DNA from: Pseudoclavibacter sp. AY1F1
GTDB lineage: Bacteria; Actinomycetota; Actinomycetes; Actinomycetales; Microbacteriaceae
Reading direction: 5' to 3'
NCBI RefSeq assembly: GCF_002931075.1
Contig: NZ_PSTQ01000018.1
Span: 1-45,172, forward strand
DNA: 45,172 bases
A program made the translations under genes and the position numbers. Under the pieces are notes generated by a model. The model was given only the letters and a program-made list of their open reading frames with translations. It did no database searches and was not told where the DNA came from. Positions 6,457-14,855 of this stretch are shown here, in pieces; within the stretch, counting starts at the first letter, position 1; every line of letters begins with the position of its first letter.

Positions 6457-7662
6457 TCAGCGGCAGTATCGAATCTCGACCTGTCCTGCGTGCCCGCGGA
6501 GGTTCGGGACGTCGGGGTTGAGCGTCGACGTCGTGTACACGTTGGTGTTGACGCGCGCCGAGACTGTCCCCGAGGTAACCGCGGTCGTCGCGACGAAGGA
6601 TGAACCCGCCGCTCCGGTCGAGACGGCCGCTGAGGTGCTGGTCTGGGCTCCGAAGCGTCCGCGGGCGATGCCGCCACCACCACCGCCGGCGTAGCCGCCA
6701 CCACCGCCACCCGCGGAGGCGCTCAGGTTGCGGGTGCCGCTGATGGCGCCCAGCACTGCAGCGCCGTTTCCGCCGTTTCCGCCGATCGTCGTGCCGAAGC
6801 TTCCGCCGATGCTGCCCGAAACGGACGACACCTGCGACCATCCGGTCGTGGGGTTGGCCGTCGGACTCGGGAGGGTTGAGTAGGTCTGCGCGCCGCCGGC
6901 GATACCGCCGACGCCGGCAAGCGCGCCCGTTGGCGCGAGTCCGGGAGAGACGGAGAAGGTCGTCACGGTCTCGTTGATGCCGGCCATGCCGGAGCCGCGG
7001 CCGTTCGGGGAGGCGATAGCGCTTGCGGTGCCGTACTGGAGGCCCTGGAACGGCGCCGACAGCACCGCCTGCTGCTTCGTGCTGTTGGTGATGAACTCGG
7101 AGATGCCTCCACCACCGCCGCCGCCCGCGACGACCAGCGGCACACCGCTCGCGAGGGTGATCGCGCTCGCGCCGCCCCCACCTCCCGTGTAGATGGTGGC
7201 CTGGTTGCTCTGCGCGGGACGCGTCGGCGTGGAGCTGCCGCCCGCGCCGTAACCGGTGCCGCCGAGGGCGACCGTTCCGGTCACGTTCGAACCCAGCTGG
7301 CCGCCCTGGCCGACGTAGACCCGCAAGGAGAGCGGGGCCGTGAGCGCGGAGCCGAAGACAACCCGCCCCGTCGCGATGCCGCCCTGGCTGCCGGGAATCG
7401 TCGAGCTTCCCGAGCTCGAACCGCGCCCGCCGCCCGCGCCGCGCACGACGTAAGTGAACGCGCGGGTTCCGGTCGGCACTTCGACCGCTGTGAATGAACC
7501 TGGTGTGGTGAAAGGGACAACGGCGCCGGTGCAGACAGCCGAGGCGGCGAATGCCGGAGTCGCGGCAGCCAACGCGATGACCGGCACGCTCCACGCGGCA
7601 CCCTGCAGCAGAGCCCGGCGGTTCGGGGATGGAATAGGGGAAGAGGAGGGGGTTTCGGACAC
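6457..7662 (-). CDS. Gly/Ser-rich exported protein with Tat-like signal
   Basis: 401 residues, starting at GTG with AAGGAA upstream. The N-terminus has twin arginines before a hydrophobic stretch and cleavage site (NRRALLQGAAWSVPVIALA, then ATPAFA about residue 39). This type of Tat-like signal is common in actinobacterial wall-associated proteins. The mature part is dominated by Gly, Ser and Thr, with runs such as GGGGGASAI, GGGGGGGISEF and SAGGGGGGYAGGGGGG, similar to glycine-rich surface proteins. It ends in VEIRYCR, with a second cysteine near the mature N-terminus (VCTG) that could pair with it. Function is unknown; a surface or adhesin-like role is inferred from composition only. The 184 bp upstream hold no gene. 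Confidence 0.75.
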   Translation of the reverse strand: MSETPSSSPIPSPNRRALLQGAAWSVPVIALAAATPAFAASAVCTGAVVPFTTPGSFTAVEVPTGTRAFTYVVRGAGGGRGSSSGSSTIPGSQGGIATGRVVFGSALTAPLSLRVYVGQGGQLGSNVTGTVALGGTGYGAGGSSTPTRPAQSNQATIYTGGGGGASAITLASGVPLVVAGGGGGGGISEFITNSTKQQAVLSAPFQGLQYGTASAIASPNGRGSGMAGINETVTTFSVSPGLAPTGALAGVGGIAGGAQTYSTLPSPTANPTTGWSQVSSVSGSIGGSFGTTIGGNGGNGAAVLGAISGTRNLSASAGGGGGGYAGGGGGGIARGRFGAQTSTSAAVSTGAAGSSFVATTAVTSGTVSARVNTNVYTTSTLNPDVPNLRGHAGQVEIRYCR

Positions 7663-7846
7663 GCTATTCCTTGGGTTCGGACCGGCACAGCTTCTCTGTG
7701 AGTTGCACCGGGATCAGAGAGGCGCGGTCGCAGAGGAGGGAGGGCACGGGGGATGCTCTCCGCAGTTCATTCGGAACCGCGCGAATCATGGATTGCAGGG
7801 TTCTGGCAGGAACTTGACACTGAGTTTACTGAAGATCGTCGCCTGC

Positions 7847-8929
7847 TCAGACGTCGATCGTGAAGGCGAGCAGCTGGAACGGCGCGCGCCCGTCCCCCGG
7901 GTCGACGGTGCGCACGCGCGACTCGAGGTTCGAGAAGCCGAGCCGCTCGTAGAGCCGGTGCGCCCGCACCATCTGCGGTCCGCTGTTCATGACCACCCGC
8001 CGTAGGCCGCGAAGGCGCGCGAGCTCGACCACGAGCCTCGTGAGGAGCGCACCGACCCCGCGACCGCGAGCGCCGGGGTCGACGGCAAGTAGCCGGAAGT
8101 CGAGCTCGTCGCCGCTTTCTGGCAGCGAGGTGAGATGCTCCCCCGGCTTCGGCGTCGTGACGGATCCGAGCAGCTCGCCGCTCTGCGCATCCACCGCAAC
8201 CCAGACCTGGTGTGTCTCGGCGCGTTGCCCGACGGACACGATGTCGTCGCGATAAGCGCTGGAGATCTTGTACTCGAGCTCATAGGCCCGAAGGGACAGC
8301 TTGGCGACGGCCTCGATCTCGTTCGGGTGTACGAGCCTCACGACCGCACCGTGCTCGAGCTGCAGCGGCAGGCGGTAGTCGACGTGCGGGATGCGCCCCT
8401 CGGTTTCATCGGACTGGCTAGGCTCGCTGGTGCGTTGGTAGCCGAGGCCCTCGTAGAGCGTTTGGGCTGCGAAGTTCTTCCCGCCTGTGTCGAGCACAAG
8501 CGCGGATGCGCCCCAGCCGAGGGCAGTCTCGCTGGCCGCGAGCATGAGGCGCCGCGCGACGCCGAGCCGCTGCGCCGTCGGCGACACGGCGAGGAGGCGC
8601 ACCTCCGCCTCATCAGCGACCGCGAGCCGCGACGGACCAGTACCCGCGCGGGCGATGCTGAGCGTGCCGACGATCTCGCCGCGGCTGGAGCCATGACCCG
8701 CACGCTCGGCGACCAGCACAGTGCCTGCGGCGGCGCGGCCCTCGACGTCACGCACGAAGCGCTGCCGTTCCTCTCGCACGGGAAGGTGTCCGTATGGCCC
8801 GGCCGCGAAAGCCGCCTCGCTGACGCGAACAACGTCTGGCCAGTCCGCGGGCTGCGCCTCGCGGACACGCACGGCTGCGGGCCTGGTCGCGTGCGCATCC
8901 TGGACTGCCACAGGTGCCGTCTGCGTCAT
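7847..8929 (-). CDS. Tandem GNAT N-acetyltransferase
   Basis: 360 residues with two GNAT domains in series. The first (about 20-175) has the acetyl-CoA loop in LLAVSPTAQRLGVARRLM; the second (about 185-355) has LLAVDPGARGRGVGALLTRL and ends with AHRLYERLGFSNLESRVRT. A longer open frame runs upstream, but ATG 8929 is chosen because it overlaps the stop of the LLM gene as ATGA (8926-8929), the usual coupling arrangement. The acceptor substrate is unknown; double GNAT proteins acetylate small amines or protein N-termini. It is the last gene of an operon with the LLM oxidoreductase and DUF1684 protein. Confidence 0.88.
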   Translation of the reverse strand: MTQTAPVAVQDAHATRPAAVRVREAQPADWPDVVRVSEAAFAAGPYGHLPVREERQRFVRDVEGRAAAGTVLVAERAGHGSSRGEIVGTLSIARAGTGPSRLAVADEAEVRLLAVSPTAQRLGVARRLMLAASETALGWGASALVLDTGGKNFAAQTLYEGLGYQRTSEPSQSDETEGRIPHVDYRLPLQLEHGAVVRLVHPNEIEAVAKLSLRAYELEYKISSAYRDDIVSVGQRAETHQVWVAVDAQSGELLGSVTTPKPGEHLTSLPESGDELDFRLLAVDPGARGRGVGALLTRLVVELARLRGLRRVVMNSGPQMVRAHRLYERLGFSNLESRVRTVDPGDGRAPFQLLAFTIDV

Positions 8930-9993
8930 GCGGCGGGCGCCCCAACAAGCTGCTCGCTCCACAGTGTCGTCGGGAACTCCTCGCGGAGCGCGGGGATGAC
9001 GGCGGTCGCGAAGTACTCGAGCTGCTCCAGCTGCTGATCGTGCGGGAGGGTCGTTGGCAGGCTGATCGACTGCAGGTCGTGGTCGAACGCCCCGTGGAAG
9101 CGGCCGATCTTGTCGATCACCTGCTGCGGGCTGCCGACGAGCGCGGGGCCGTCGGCGATGGCGTGGTCGATGTCGCGGAAGACGGAGTTGTTGCCTGGCA
9201 CGTTCGTGGCGGCGACGAGTGCCTCGTAGACGGGGCCGTACTGCTCTTTGGCTTCCTGCGAGGTTTCGGCGATGAAGAGCGACCCGGCACCGGCGCCGAC
9301 GTACGCCGTGCTCGGGTCGTGGCCGTGGCGCTCGAACTCGTCGCGGTAGTGGCGCACGAGCACCTCGTAGTTGCGGAGCGGCTGGATGGCATTCGCCGAG
9401 AAGAGCGGGTCGCCCCACTTCGCGGCGAGGGCCGCAGAGGCGAGGGTCGTCGCCGAGCCGTGCCACACGCGGGGCGGGCCGGCGTAGGGCCTGGGCAGGG
9501 TCGTGACCTTCGTGAGCGGGCGCGTGAACTCGGTGCCTGGCCAGTCGAGGTCAGTCTCGCGCCACAGCTGCCGCAGGAGCGCGTACTTCTCAGCGAGGAG
9601 CTCCCACTGGTCGTCGATTTCGAGGCCGAAGAGCGGAAACTGGGCGACCTCGTTGCCCTTGCCGATCGTGATCTCGAGGCGGCCGCGGGAGAGCTGGTCG
9701 ATGGTGGCGAAGTCCTCGGCAACCCGCACGGGGTCGAGGATGGAGAGCACCGTCACGCCCGTCTGGAGACGGATCGTGGACGTCTGCGCGGCGATGGCCC
9801 CGAGGAGCACGCTCGGCGACGACGAGAGGAAGCGGCCCGCGTGGCGCTCGCCCACGGAGAAGGCGTCGAAGCCGAGCTCCTCGGCGCGCAGCGCGAATTC
9901 GAGGGTCTCGTGGAGGCGCTCCGATGGGGTCAGCTGCTCCCCTGTGACGGGGTTGGCGACATACGGGACGATGTCGAGGACCTGGAACTTCAC
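8926..9993 (-). CDS. LLM-class flavin-dependent oxidoreductase
   Basis: 355 residues, bacterial luciferase-like monooxygenase fold. Recognisable parts are the opening strand MKFQVLDIVPYVANPVTGEQ, the FSVGERHAGRFLSSSPSVLL segment, then IRLQTGVTVLSILDPVRVAEDFATIDQLSRGRLEI and GKGNE. The C-terminal region has ALVGSPQQVIDKI. The group uses FMNH2 or F420H2, and the cofactor cannot be decided from sequence alone. GTG 9993 is chosen because it forms a GTGA overlap (9990-9993) with the DUF1684 stop. It is the middle gene of a translationally coupled three-gene operon. Confidence 0.92.
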   Translation of the reverse strand: MKFQVLDIVPYVANPVTGEQLTPSERLHETLEFALRAEELGFDAFSVGERHAGRFLSSSPSVLLGAIAAQTSTIRLQTGVTVLSILDPVRVAEDFATIDQLSRGRLEITIGKGNEVAQFPLFGLEIDDQWELLAEKYALLRQLWRETDLDWPGTEFTRPLTKVTTLPRPYAGPPRVWHGSATTLASAALAAKWGDPLFSANAIQPLRNYEVLVRHYRDEFERHGHDPSTAYVGAGAGSLFIAETSQEAKEQYGPVYEALVAATNVPGNNSVFRDIDHAIADGPALVGSPQQVIDKIGRFHGAFDHDLQSISLPTTLPHDQQLEQLEYFATAVIPALREEFPTTLWSEQLVGAPAA

Positions 9994-10856
9994 GCCGACG
10001 CGCTTTCTGCGTGCTCGCCGGCCTTCGCGAGCGGCGTCTTCTCGCCGGCCTCGACGCCGACCGGGAGGCGGTTCTCGGCGGGCGGCAGGGGGCACGTCGC
10101 GAAGACCGTGTACGCGCACGGCAGGTTCACGGCGCGGTTGAAGTCGACCGTGACGCGCCCATCCGCATCCGGTGCCGAAACCGAGAGGGCGCGGTTGGCG
10201 GCGTACGTCGTGAGCCCGCTCGTGGCATCAGTGAACAGCACCAGCAGCGAACCCGCCTCGTGGCCGTTGAAGGCCGTGAGCGAGAACTGCTCTCCGCGCA
10301 GCTCGAAGTTGACCTTGCCTGGCGAGGAGTACACGTGCTCAAGCCCCTCGACGGCGGCGCCGACGGTGACGTCGCGCGGCTCGTCGAATGCCTCGAAAGT
10401 GCCCTCGGCGCGCCACCGCAGGTTGGGCAAGTACGTGGGGGTTCCCGAGTAGGCGGCCAGGTAGTTGTAGTCCGGGTCGCGGGGGCGCACGATCGTGAAG
10501 CCGCCACGCTTAGCGATCTCGATCAGCACCTTGCCGGCACGCGCATTGACGCCGTCGCGCTCGGCGATGCATGGGAAGCGGTGGAGACGCGGGCCCTGCA
10601 GGAGCAGGCCGTCAGCCTCGAGCGTCTCACCGTCGGCGAGGTCAACGATCGCCCGCCCATCCTCGAGCGACCAGGTGCCGGGGATGCCCTCGATGGCCTG
10701 CGGCTCCTCGGAGAGGAAGTTGAGGCTCGTCACCGCGAGGAAGCCGTGGCCGTCTGTGCGCCGCTTCTCGTGCTCGACATGCCACGCCTCCCAGTCCTGG
10801 TTGAACTGGGCGCGGTCGACGGATGCGTCTTGGACGAGAGAAACCGAGGTGCTCAT
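9990..10856 (-). CDS. DUF1684 domain-containing protein
   Basis: 288 residues, cytoplasmic. The DUF1684 family pattern is clear: FNQDWEAWHVEHEKRRTDGHGFLAVTSL, then GTWSLEDGRAIVDLADGETL, GFTIVRPRDPDYNYL, and near the end the conserved TVDFNRAVNLPCAYTVFATCPLPPAENRLPVGVEAGEK. The conserved NLPCAYT...CPLPPAEN block is the family signature. The biochemical role is not established. The start is taken as ATG 10856 (MSTSVSLV) rather than an upstream ATG at 10886; neither has a good Shine-Dalgarno. First gene of the overlapping operon with the LLM oxidoreductase and GNAT genes. Confidence 0.87.
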   Translation of the reverse strand: MSTSVSLVQDASVDRAQFNQDWEAWHVEHEKRRTDGHGFLAVTSLNFLSEEPQAIEGIPGTWSLEDGRAIVDLADGETLEADGLLLQGPRLHRFPCIAERDGVNARAGKVLIEIAKRGGFTIVRPRDPDYNYLAAYSGTPTYLPNLRWRAEGTFEAFDEPRDVTVGAAVEGLEHVYSSPGKVNFELRGEQFSLTAFNGHEAGSLLVLFTDATSGLTTYAANRALSVSAPDADGRVTVDFNRAVNLPCAYTVFATCPLPPAENRLPVGVEAGEKTPLAKAGEHAESASA

Positions 10857-10967
10857 GCGGGGATGGTAGGCAGACGCCGCGTGCATCCGTAAGACGGGGA
10901 CTACGCCGGGCTACTCAGGGCGTCACATTGCGCAAGGCGGGCGGTGAGTTTCGCGCGATGCCGTGGA

Positions 10968-11011
10968 AACACGACCGCAACACACTTCGTTCGTTCGCGT
11001 AACACGACCGC
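10968..11011 (+). promoter_or_regulatory. Direct repeats upstream of amtB (candidate operator)
   Basis: AACACGACCGC occurs at 10968-10978 and again at 11001-11011, 33 bp (about three helical turns) apart. Each is next to a GAAAC or GTAAC half-site (GAAAC 10966-10970, GTAAC near 10999, GAAAC 11021-11025) that resembles actinobacterial GlnR half-sites. Position upstream of an ammonium transporter makes nitrogen control plausible. The spacing does not match the textbook GlnR box exactly. Confidence 0.35.
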
Positions 11012-11091
11012 CGCGCAGGCGAAACAGGCTGAGCGCAAGCTGAATGCACCCCGACGCCCCACGTGCGTCCCTTGCAGAGAGGTCTACAACG

Positions 11092-12360
11092 ATGGATCAA
11101 GGAAATACCGCATTCATCCTCTTCGCGGCGGCGCTCGTGCTGCTGATGACACCAGGACTCGCCTTCTTCTACGGCGGCCTCGTGAAAGCGAAGAGCGTCA
11201 TCAGCATGATGATGATGAGCTTCGGCGCGATCGGCCTGATCGGCGTCCTGTGGGTGCTCTTCGGCTACTCGATCGCATTCCCGGCGGCTGAGGGCCTGAG
11301 CCCGCTCTTCGCGATCGACCCTTCCGCGATGGGGCTCTCCAGCCTCCTCGAGGTTCCGGAAGACGCCGCCTACCCGCCGCTCGCGTTCGCCGCCTTCCAG
11401 GCGACCTTCGCGATCATCACCGTCGCTCTCGTGTCCGGTGCGATCGCGGACCGCGCGAAGTTCGGCTCGTGGATGATCTTCGCCGGCATCTGGGCGACCG
11501 TCGTCTACTTCCCCGTCGCCAGCTGGGTCTTCAACTTCGGTCTCGCCGAAGACGGCTCCTTCGCGTACGGCGGATGGACCACCTACGGCTTGCAGGAGAC
11601 GTTCGGCCTCGGCGTCATCGACTTCGCCGGTGGCACCGCAGTGCACATCACGGCTGGTGCGGCAGCCCTCGCCCTCGCGCTTGTCCTCGGCCGCCGCGTC
11701 GGCTTCGGCAAGGGAGCGCATGTCCCCCACAACCCGCCGTTTGTGCTCCTCGGCGCGGGCCTCCTCTGGTTCGGCTGGTTCGGCTTCAACGCCGGCTCGG
11801 AACTCGCAGCTGATGGCGTCGCAGCTCTCGCCGTCGTGAACACGATCGCAGCACCCGCGGCGGCGCTCCTCGCGTGGCTCGTCGTCGAGAAGGTCCGCGA
11901 TGGCAAGCCCACCTCGGTTGGTGCCGCATCCGGTGCGGTCGCGGGCCTCGTCGCCATCACCCCGGCCTGCGCTTCGCTCGACCCGGTGTGGGCGATCCTC
12001 CTCGGCGTCATCGCCGGCGCGGTCTGCGCACTCGCGATCGACCTCAAGTTCAAGCTGGGCCTCGATGACTCGCTCGATGTCGTAGGCATTCACCTCGTCG
12101 GCGGCCTCATCGGAACCCTCTACCTGGGCTTCTTCGCCAACGGAACCGGCCTGTTCCTCGGTGGCGACGGCACGCAGCTCCTCGTGCAGGCCATCGCGGC
12201 CTTCGCCATCATGGCGTACTCCTTCGTCGGCGCCCTCGTGATCGGGTTCATCATCCACAAGACGATCGGGTTCCGCGTCAAGGACGAGGACGAGATCGCA
12301 GGCCTCGACACCGTCTCGCACGGTGAGGCCGGCTACGTGCTCGAGGATGCCCGCGTCTAG
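11092..12360 (+). CDS. amtB: Ammonium transporter
   Basis: 422 residues, eleven-TM Amt/MEP/Rh family channel in the plasma membrane, importing ammonium. The family signature is visible as VIDFAGGTAVHITAGAAALA, whose His is the first of the pore twin-histidines; the second is in GIHLVGGLIGTLYLG. The N-terminus MDQGNTAFILFAAALVLLM and the FFYGGLVKAKSVISMMMMSF segment are typical. ATG 11092 is chosen over an in-frame ATG at 11044 because GAGAGG lies upstream at good spacing and the family starts here. The C-terminal tail is short and acidic. No glnK or glnD gene follows; a strong terminator closes the unit at 12399-12437. Confidence 0.97.
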   Translation: MDQGNTAFILFAAALVLLMTPGLAFFYGGLVKAKSVISMMMMSFGAIGLIGVLWVLFGYSIAFPAAEGLSPLFAIDPSAMGLSSLLEVPEDAAYPPLAFAAFQATFAIITVALVSGAIADRAKFGSWMIFAGIWATVVYFPVASWVFNFGLAEDGSFAYGGWTTYGLQETFGLGVIDFAGGTAVHITAGAAALALALVLGRRVGFGKGAHVPHNPPFVLLGAGLLWFGWFGFNAGSELAADGVAALAVVNTIAAPAAALLAWLVVEKVRDGKPTSVGAASGAVAGLVAITPACASLDPVWAILLGVIAGAVCALAIDLKFKLGLDDSLDVVGIHLVGGLIGTLYLGFFANGTGLFLGGDGTQLLVQAIAAFAIMAYSFVGALVIGFIIHKTIGFRVKDEDEIAGLDTVSHGEAGYVLEDARV

Positions 12361-12398
12361 CATCCGCCCCGCACGACGAGCATCCGCTCACTGACTAT

Positions 12399-12437
12399 GA
12401 AGGTGGCGGCACAGTTTCCCGACTGGCCGCCACCTTC
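12399..12437 (+). terminator. Intrinsic terminator of amtB
   Basis: GAAGGTGGCGG (12399-12409) pairs perfectly with CCGCCACCTTC (12427-12437), with a further CAGT/ACTG inner stem. It is followed by a pyrimidine-rich stretch (TGGCCATTTCTCCC), an unusually good terminator for this genome. Confidence 0.8.
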
Positions 12438-12503
12438 TGGCCATTTCTCCCCCGGTCGGCTGACCCCCACCAACCGAGCTTCACGCAGATTGGACGCCGT
12501 TCG

Positions 12504-13079
12504 ATGAAGATCGTCACGCCGCAGTCGCTGCCACGGGAACGACTGGGCACGGACCTCCGCTCCGGGAGCGTGCACGAGATCTGGCGGGACCCCGACGACG
12601 AGGTCGACCCGAGGTGGAGCCTGTCCCTCGTCGATGTGAAGCGCAACGTGAAGTCGCTGCACAGGCCGGAAGGCACGGTCGACCATTGGCTCGGCATCAG
12701 CGGGCCGCAGCTGCGGCTCGTGGATGGCACCCGGCAGGAGAAGGTGCGGGCCGACCACCAGATCGTCGTCGAGTCGACGACGCCGCTCCTCCTGCTGCGC
12801 AGCTCCATCGGCCGCGCGAAGAGCACCAGGCTGCTGCGGGTGACACGCAAGTCGGAGATGCAGCCCATCATCCTCGGGCGGGTGTTCGTGAGCGACCCCA
12901 TCGAATTCGACCCCGACGTTCGGGCCATCTACCTCATCAGCGGCCGCCTTCGTCTCGCCGACACCGAGCTCGCCGAGGGCGAGGCAGCCATCTTCGACGA
13001 GACCGTCCCGCCGGTCATGCACTCCGACGGCGCCTTCGTGGCGACCATGGCGATCCCCTGCGTGGAGCTCGGCGCCTGA
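12504..13079 (+). CDS. HutD-like/cupin-like protein, uncertain
   Basis: 191 residues, soluble. The first half resembles the HutD/Ves family in its opening (IVTPQSLPRERLGTDLRSGS, a basic/Gly region before HEIWRDP) and in RWSLSLVDVKRNVKSLHRPEGTVDHWLGISGPQLRL. The second half looks like a second beta-barrel lobe (IEFDPDVRAIYLISGRLRLA, then ELAEGEAAIFDETVPP). HutD proteins are bicupins linked to histidine use and bind small molecules. No hut genes are nearby, so this remains a fold-level guess. It starts after the amtB terminator and therefore probably has its own promoter. Confidence 0.55.
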   Translation: MKIVTPQSLPRERLGTDLRSGSVHEIWRDPDDEVDPRWSLSLVDVKRNVKSLHRPEGTVDHWLGISGPQLRLVDGTRQEKVRADHQIVVESTTPLLLLRSSIGRAKSTRLLRVTRKSEMQPIILGRVFVSDPIEFDPDVRAIYLISGRLRLADTELAEGEAAIFDETVPPVMHSDGAFVATMAIPCVELGA

Positions 13080-13153
13080 CTAGCCCAAAGTCCATGCAAA
13101 GTCAAGAGATTCAGGTCTAACTGCCCGGTTCATTAGCGTCGTCCGCCGACACC

Positions 13154-13459
13154 ATGGGCACCTTCATCTACGACAACACACCGGCCGAGTTCGACGACCG
13201 GGTGCTCGCGCACCTCGAAGTCGTCGTCTCGACGAAACTCAGGCGCGGCGAATCGTTCCTGCTGAGCTGGCGCAACGACCCCCTCGCCGGCGGCGGCCGC
13301 GACGCCGTGTGGATGAGCGCCAACGTTCCCGTGCTGTTCAACTACCAGGGCGAACGACCGGCTGACCTGGACACCCGCGCCGTGGAGCGACTCCTGCGAA
13401 TGGCACACAGTCCCGGAGGGGTCGTCGCGCCGAGCCCTGAAGACCTCAGACCGCTCTAG
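13154..13459 (+). CDS. DUF7882-type small protein
   Basis: 101 residues. It matches a small-protein family abundant in Microbacteriaceae: MGTFIYDNTPAEFDDRVLAH, LEVVVSTKLRRGESFLLSW, a WMSANVPVLFNYQGERP segment and a C-terminal helix (RAVERLLRMAHSPGGVV) ending in PSPEDLRPL. Members are sometimes mislabelled as ATP-dependent DNA ligase fragments. No catalytic residues are apparent and the function is unknown. It faces the DUF3500 gene tail to tail with only 17 bp between the stops. Confidence 0.85.
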   Translation: MGTFIYDNTPAEFDDRVLAHLEVVVSTKLRRGESFLLSWRNDPLAGGGRDAVWMSANVPVLFNYQGERPADLDTRAVERLLRMAHSPGGVVAPSPEDLRPL

Positions 13460-13476
13460 CGTTCCGTCCGGGTTGC

Positions 13477-14739
13477 CTAGCCGTTTGGCGGGGTGGCGCC
13501 ATCGCTCGGTGCTCCCCCGCCGCCCATCCCGGTAGCCGCCCCCTGCGCAACACTGTTGGCGTAGTCGTTGGTCGGGTCGCGGTAGATGGTGTGCACGTGG
13601 CCCCACCCGCTCGTGTTGACGCCGCTCACATCAGCCCCTGCCGAGCCCTGCTGGCCCGCGAACTCGACGTACGCCTTCGGGCCAGAGATCTGGAAGTAGA
13701 TGCCATCGCCCTGCGTCATGTCGTAGACGGTCTCACCGGACCAGTTGATGTACGTGTCGTCGAGGGTCGCCTCGATCTCCGCGAGCGCGTTCGCCGTGGT
13801 CTCCTCATCGGCGAGCCCGACCCAGTTGGCGATGACGTCGAGGAGGAGCTGCTTCTGCTCGTCGGTCAGCTCAGACCCCGCCAGCCCGGTGCCGGTCGGG
13901 TAGTCGCAGGTCGAGCCCGGCGCGCAAACCATGCTGGCGATCTGTTCCCCCTGGTAGAGCTTCGCCTGCTGCTCGGCCGTGAGGCTGTCGTAGAACGCGA
14001 ACGCGCTCTCGTAGATTGCAGCAAACGGCTGCACCTCGTTGCCGTCCTCGTCGGTGTAGACGGCTGGCTGCACGCCGAGGTGGGTTGGTGCGAACGTGAT
14101 GGCATCCGATGCGCCGTCGAGCGTCGCGTTGATGCCGAGGTGGTGCCCACCGAACTGCACTTCCCACGCGCTCGAGTCGGAGGCGTCGCCGAGGAAGGCG
14201 ATGTAGTACTGGCCGAGCGAGTCCTCGGTGCTGCTGCTGTTGTCGAGGAGGTACTGGTCGCCGTTCATGATGCCCGTGACGGTCGTGTAGCCCTCGTCGC
14301 TGAGCAGCGCCTCGAGCACCTTGAGGGCGGCGGCCCGCTGCACCTCGGTCAGGTCGGTGAGGTTCAGGCCGGCGCGCTCGACGAACGTGACGGGGAAGTT
14401 CGACCACGACGTCGACTTCGTCTCGTCGTCGTACGCGTAGGTGAGCTGCTCGACCTGCTCAGCCGCGAGGGTCGCCATGAACGCCTCGGCCGCGGACGTC
14501 GTGTCGGCGATCGTCTGCGCCGTCGTTCCGGCTGACACGTCGGCAACGGCACCGGTGCTCTCCGGCGTCGCGACGGCAGAGCTGGTCGCCGTGGCAGTGA
14601 CGGCGCTCGCCGCGCTGTCCACGGCGGCGCATCCCGACAGGACGAGGCTGCCTGCGAGCAGGACCGAGGCGATCCAGGCCGTCCTCTTGCGGCCCGAGCG
14701 CCGCTTCGCGTTCACGTCTACAAGCTTGATGTTCTCCAT
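13477..14739 (-). CDS. DUF3500 domain lipoprotein
   Basis: 420 residues. A basic N-region (KRRSGRKRTAW) and hydrophobic segment end in the lipobox LSGCA (Cys about 37), so it is an exported lipoprotein. After a Ala/Thr/Ser-rich linker, the DUF3500 body is recognised by TYAYDDETKSTSWSNFPV, RAGLNLTDLTEVQRAAALKV, the YYIAFLGDASDSSAWEVQFGGHHL block, and the C-terminal AGQQGS and GWGHVHTIYRDPTNDYA. His residues in GGHHLG and HVHTIYRDP are conserved in the family and could bind a metal. Biological role is unknown. ATG 14739 has only a weak Shine-Dalgarno. Confidence 0.87.
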   Translation of the reverse strand: MENIKLVDVNAKRRSGRKRTAWIASVLLAGSLVLSGCAAVDSAASAVTATATSSAVATPESTGAVADVSAGTTAQTIADTTSAAEAFMATLAAEQVEQLTYAYDDETKSTSWSNFPVTFVERAGLNLTDLTEVQRAAALKVLEALLSDEGYTTVTGIMNGDQYLLDNSSSTEDSLGQYYIAFLGDASDSSAWEVQFGGHHLGINATLDGASDAITFAPTHLGVQPAVYTDEDGNEVQPFAAIYESAFAFYDSLTAEQQAKLYQGEQIASMVCAPGSTCDYPTGTGLAGSELTDEQKQLLLDVIANWVGLADEETTANALAEIEATLDDTYINWSGETVYDMTQGDGIYFQISGPKAYVEFAGQQGSAGADVSGVNTSGWGHVHTIYRDPTNDYANSVAQGAATGMGGGGAPSDGATPPNG

Positions 14740-14795
14740 GGCCCCGAAGGTACGAAGCGGGACTATCGCTTCCCTACGCGGATCCTATGGAGTTC

Positions 14796-14855
14796 CTACG
14801 ACACAGGCCCTACGACACGTAGGAGCTACGACACGGGCCCTACGACACGTAGAGC
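14796..14855. repeat. 30-bp tandem duplication at a gene 3' end
   Basis: Two 30-bp units (14796-14825 and 14826-14855), each beginning CTACGACAC and containing GGCCCTACGACACGTAG. The right-hand unit includes the last codons and TAG stop of the transglycosylase; the left-hand unit lies beyond it. Within each unit CTACGACAC also repeats. Confidence 0.8.

Noticed and set aside
7815-7845. A TTGACA hexamer as a plus-strand promoter
   Set aside because: No -10 hexamer lies 16-19 bases downstream, and no plus-strand gene follows.
8930-9466. N-terminal extension of the double-GNAT protein
   Set aside because: The extension is an out-of-frame reading of the LLM oxidoreductase gene; the ATGA overlap at 8926-8929 marks the true start.
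10915-12363. A 482-codon minus-strand frame over amtB
   Set aside because: The composition (Glu/Arg/Asp/His runs) is that of a mirror frame, and amtB on the other strand is unambiguous.
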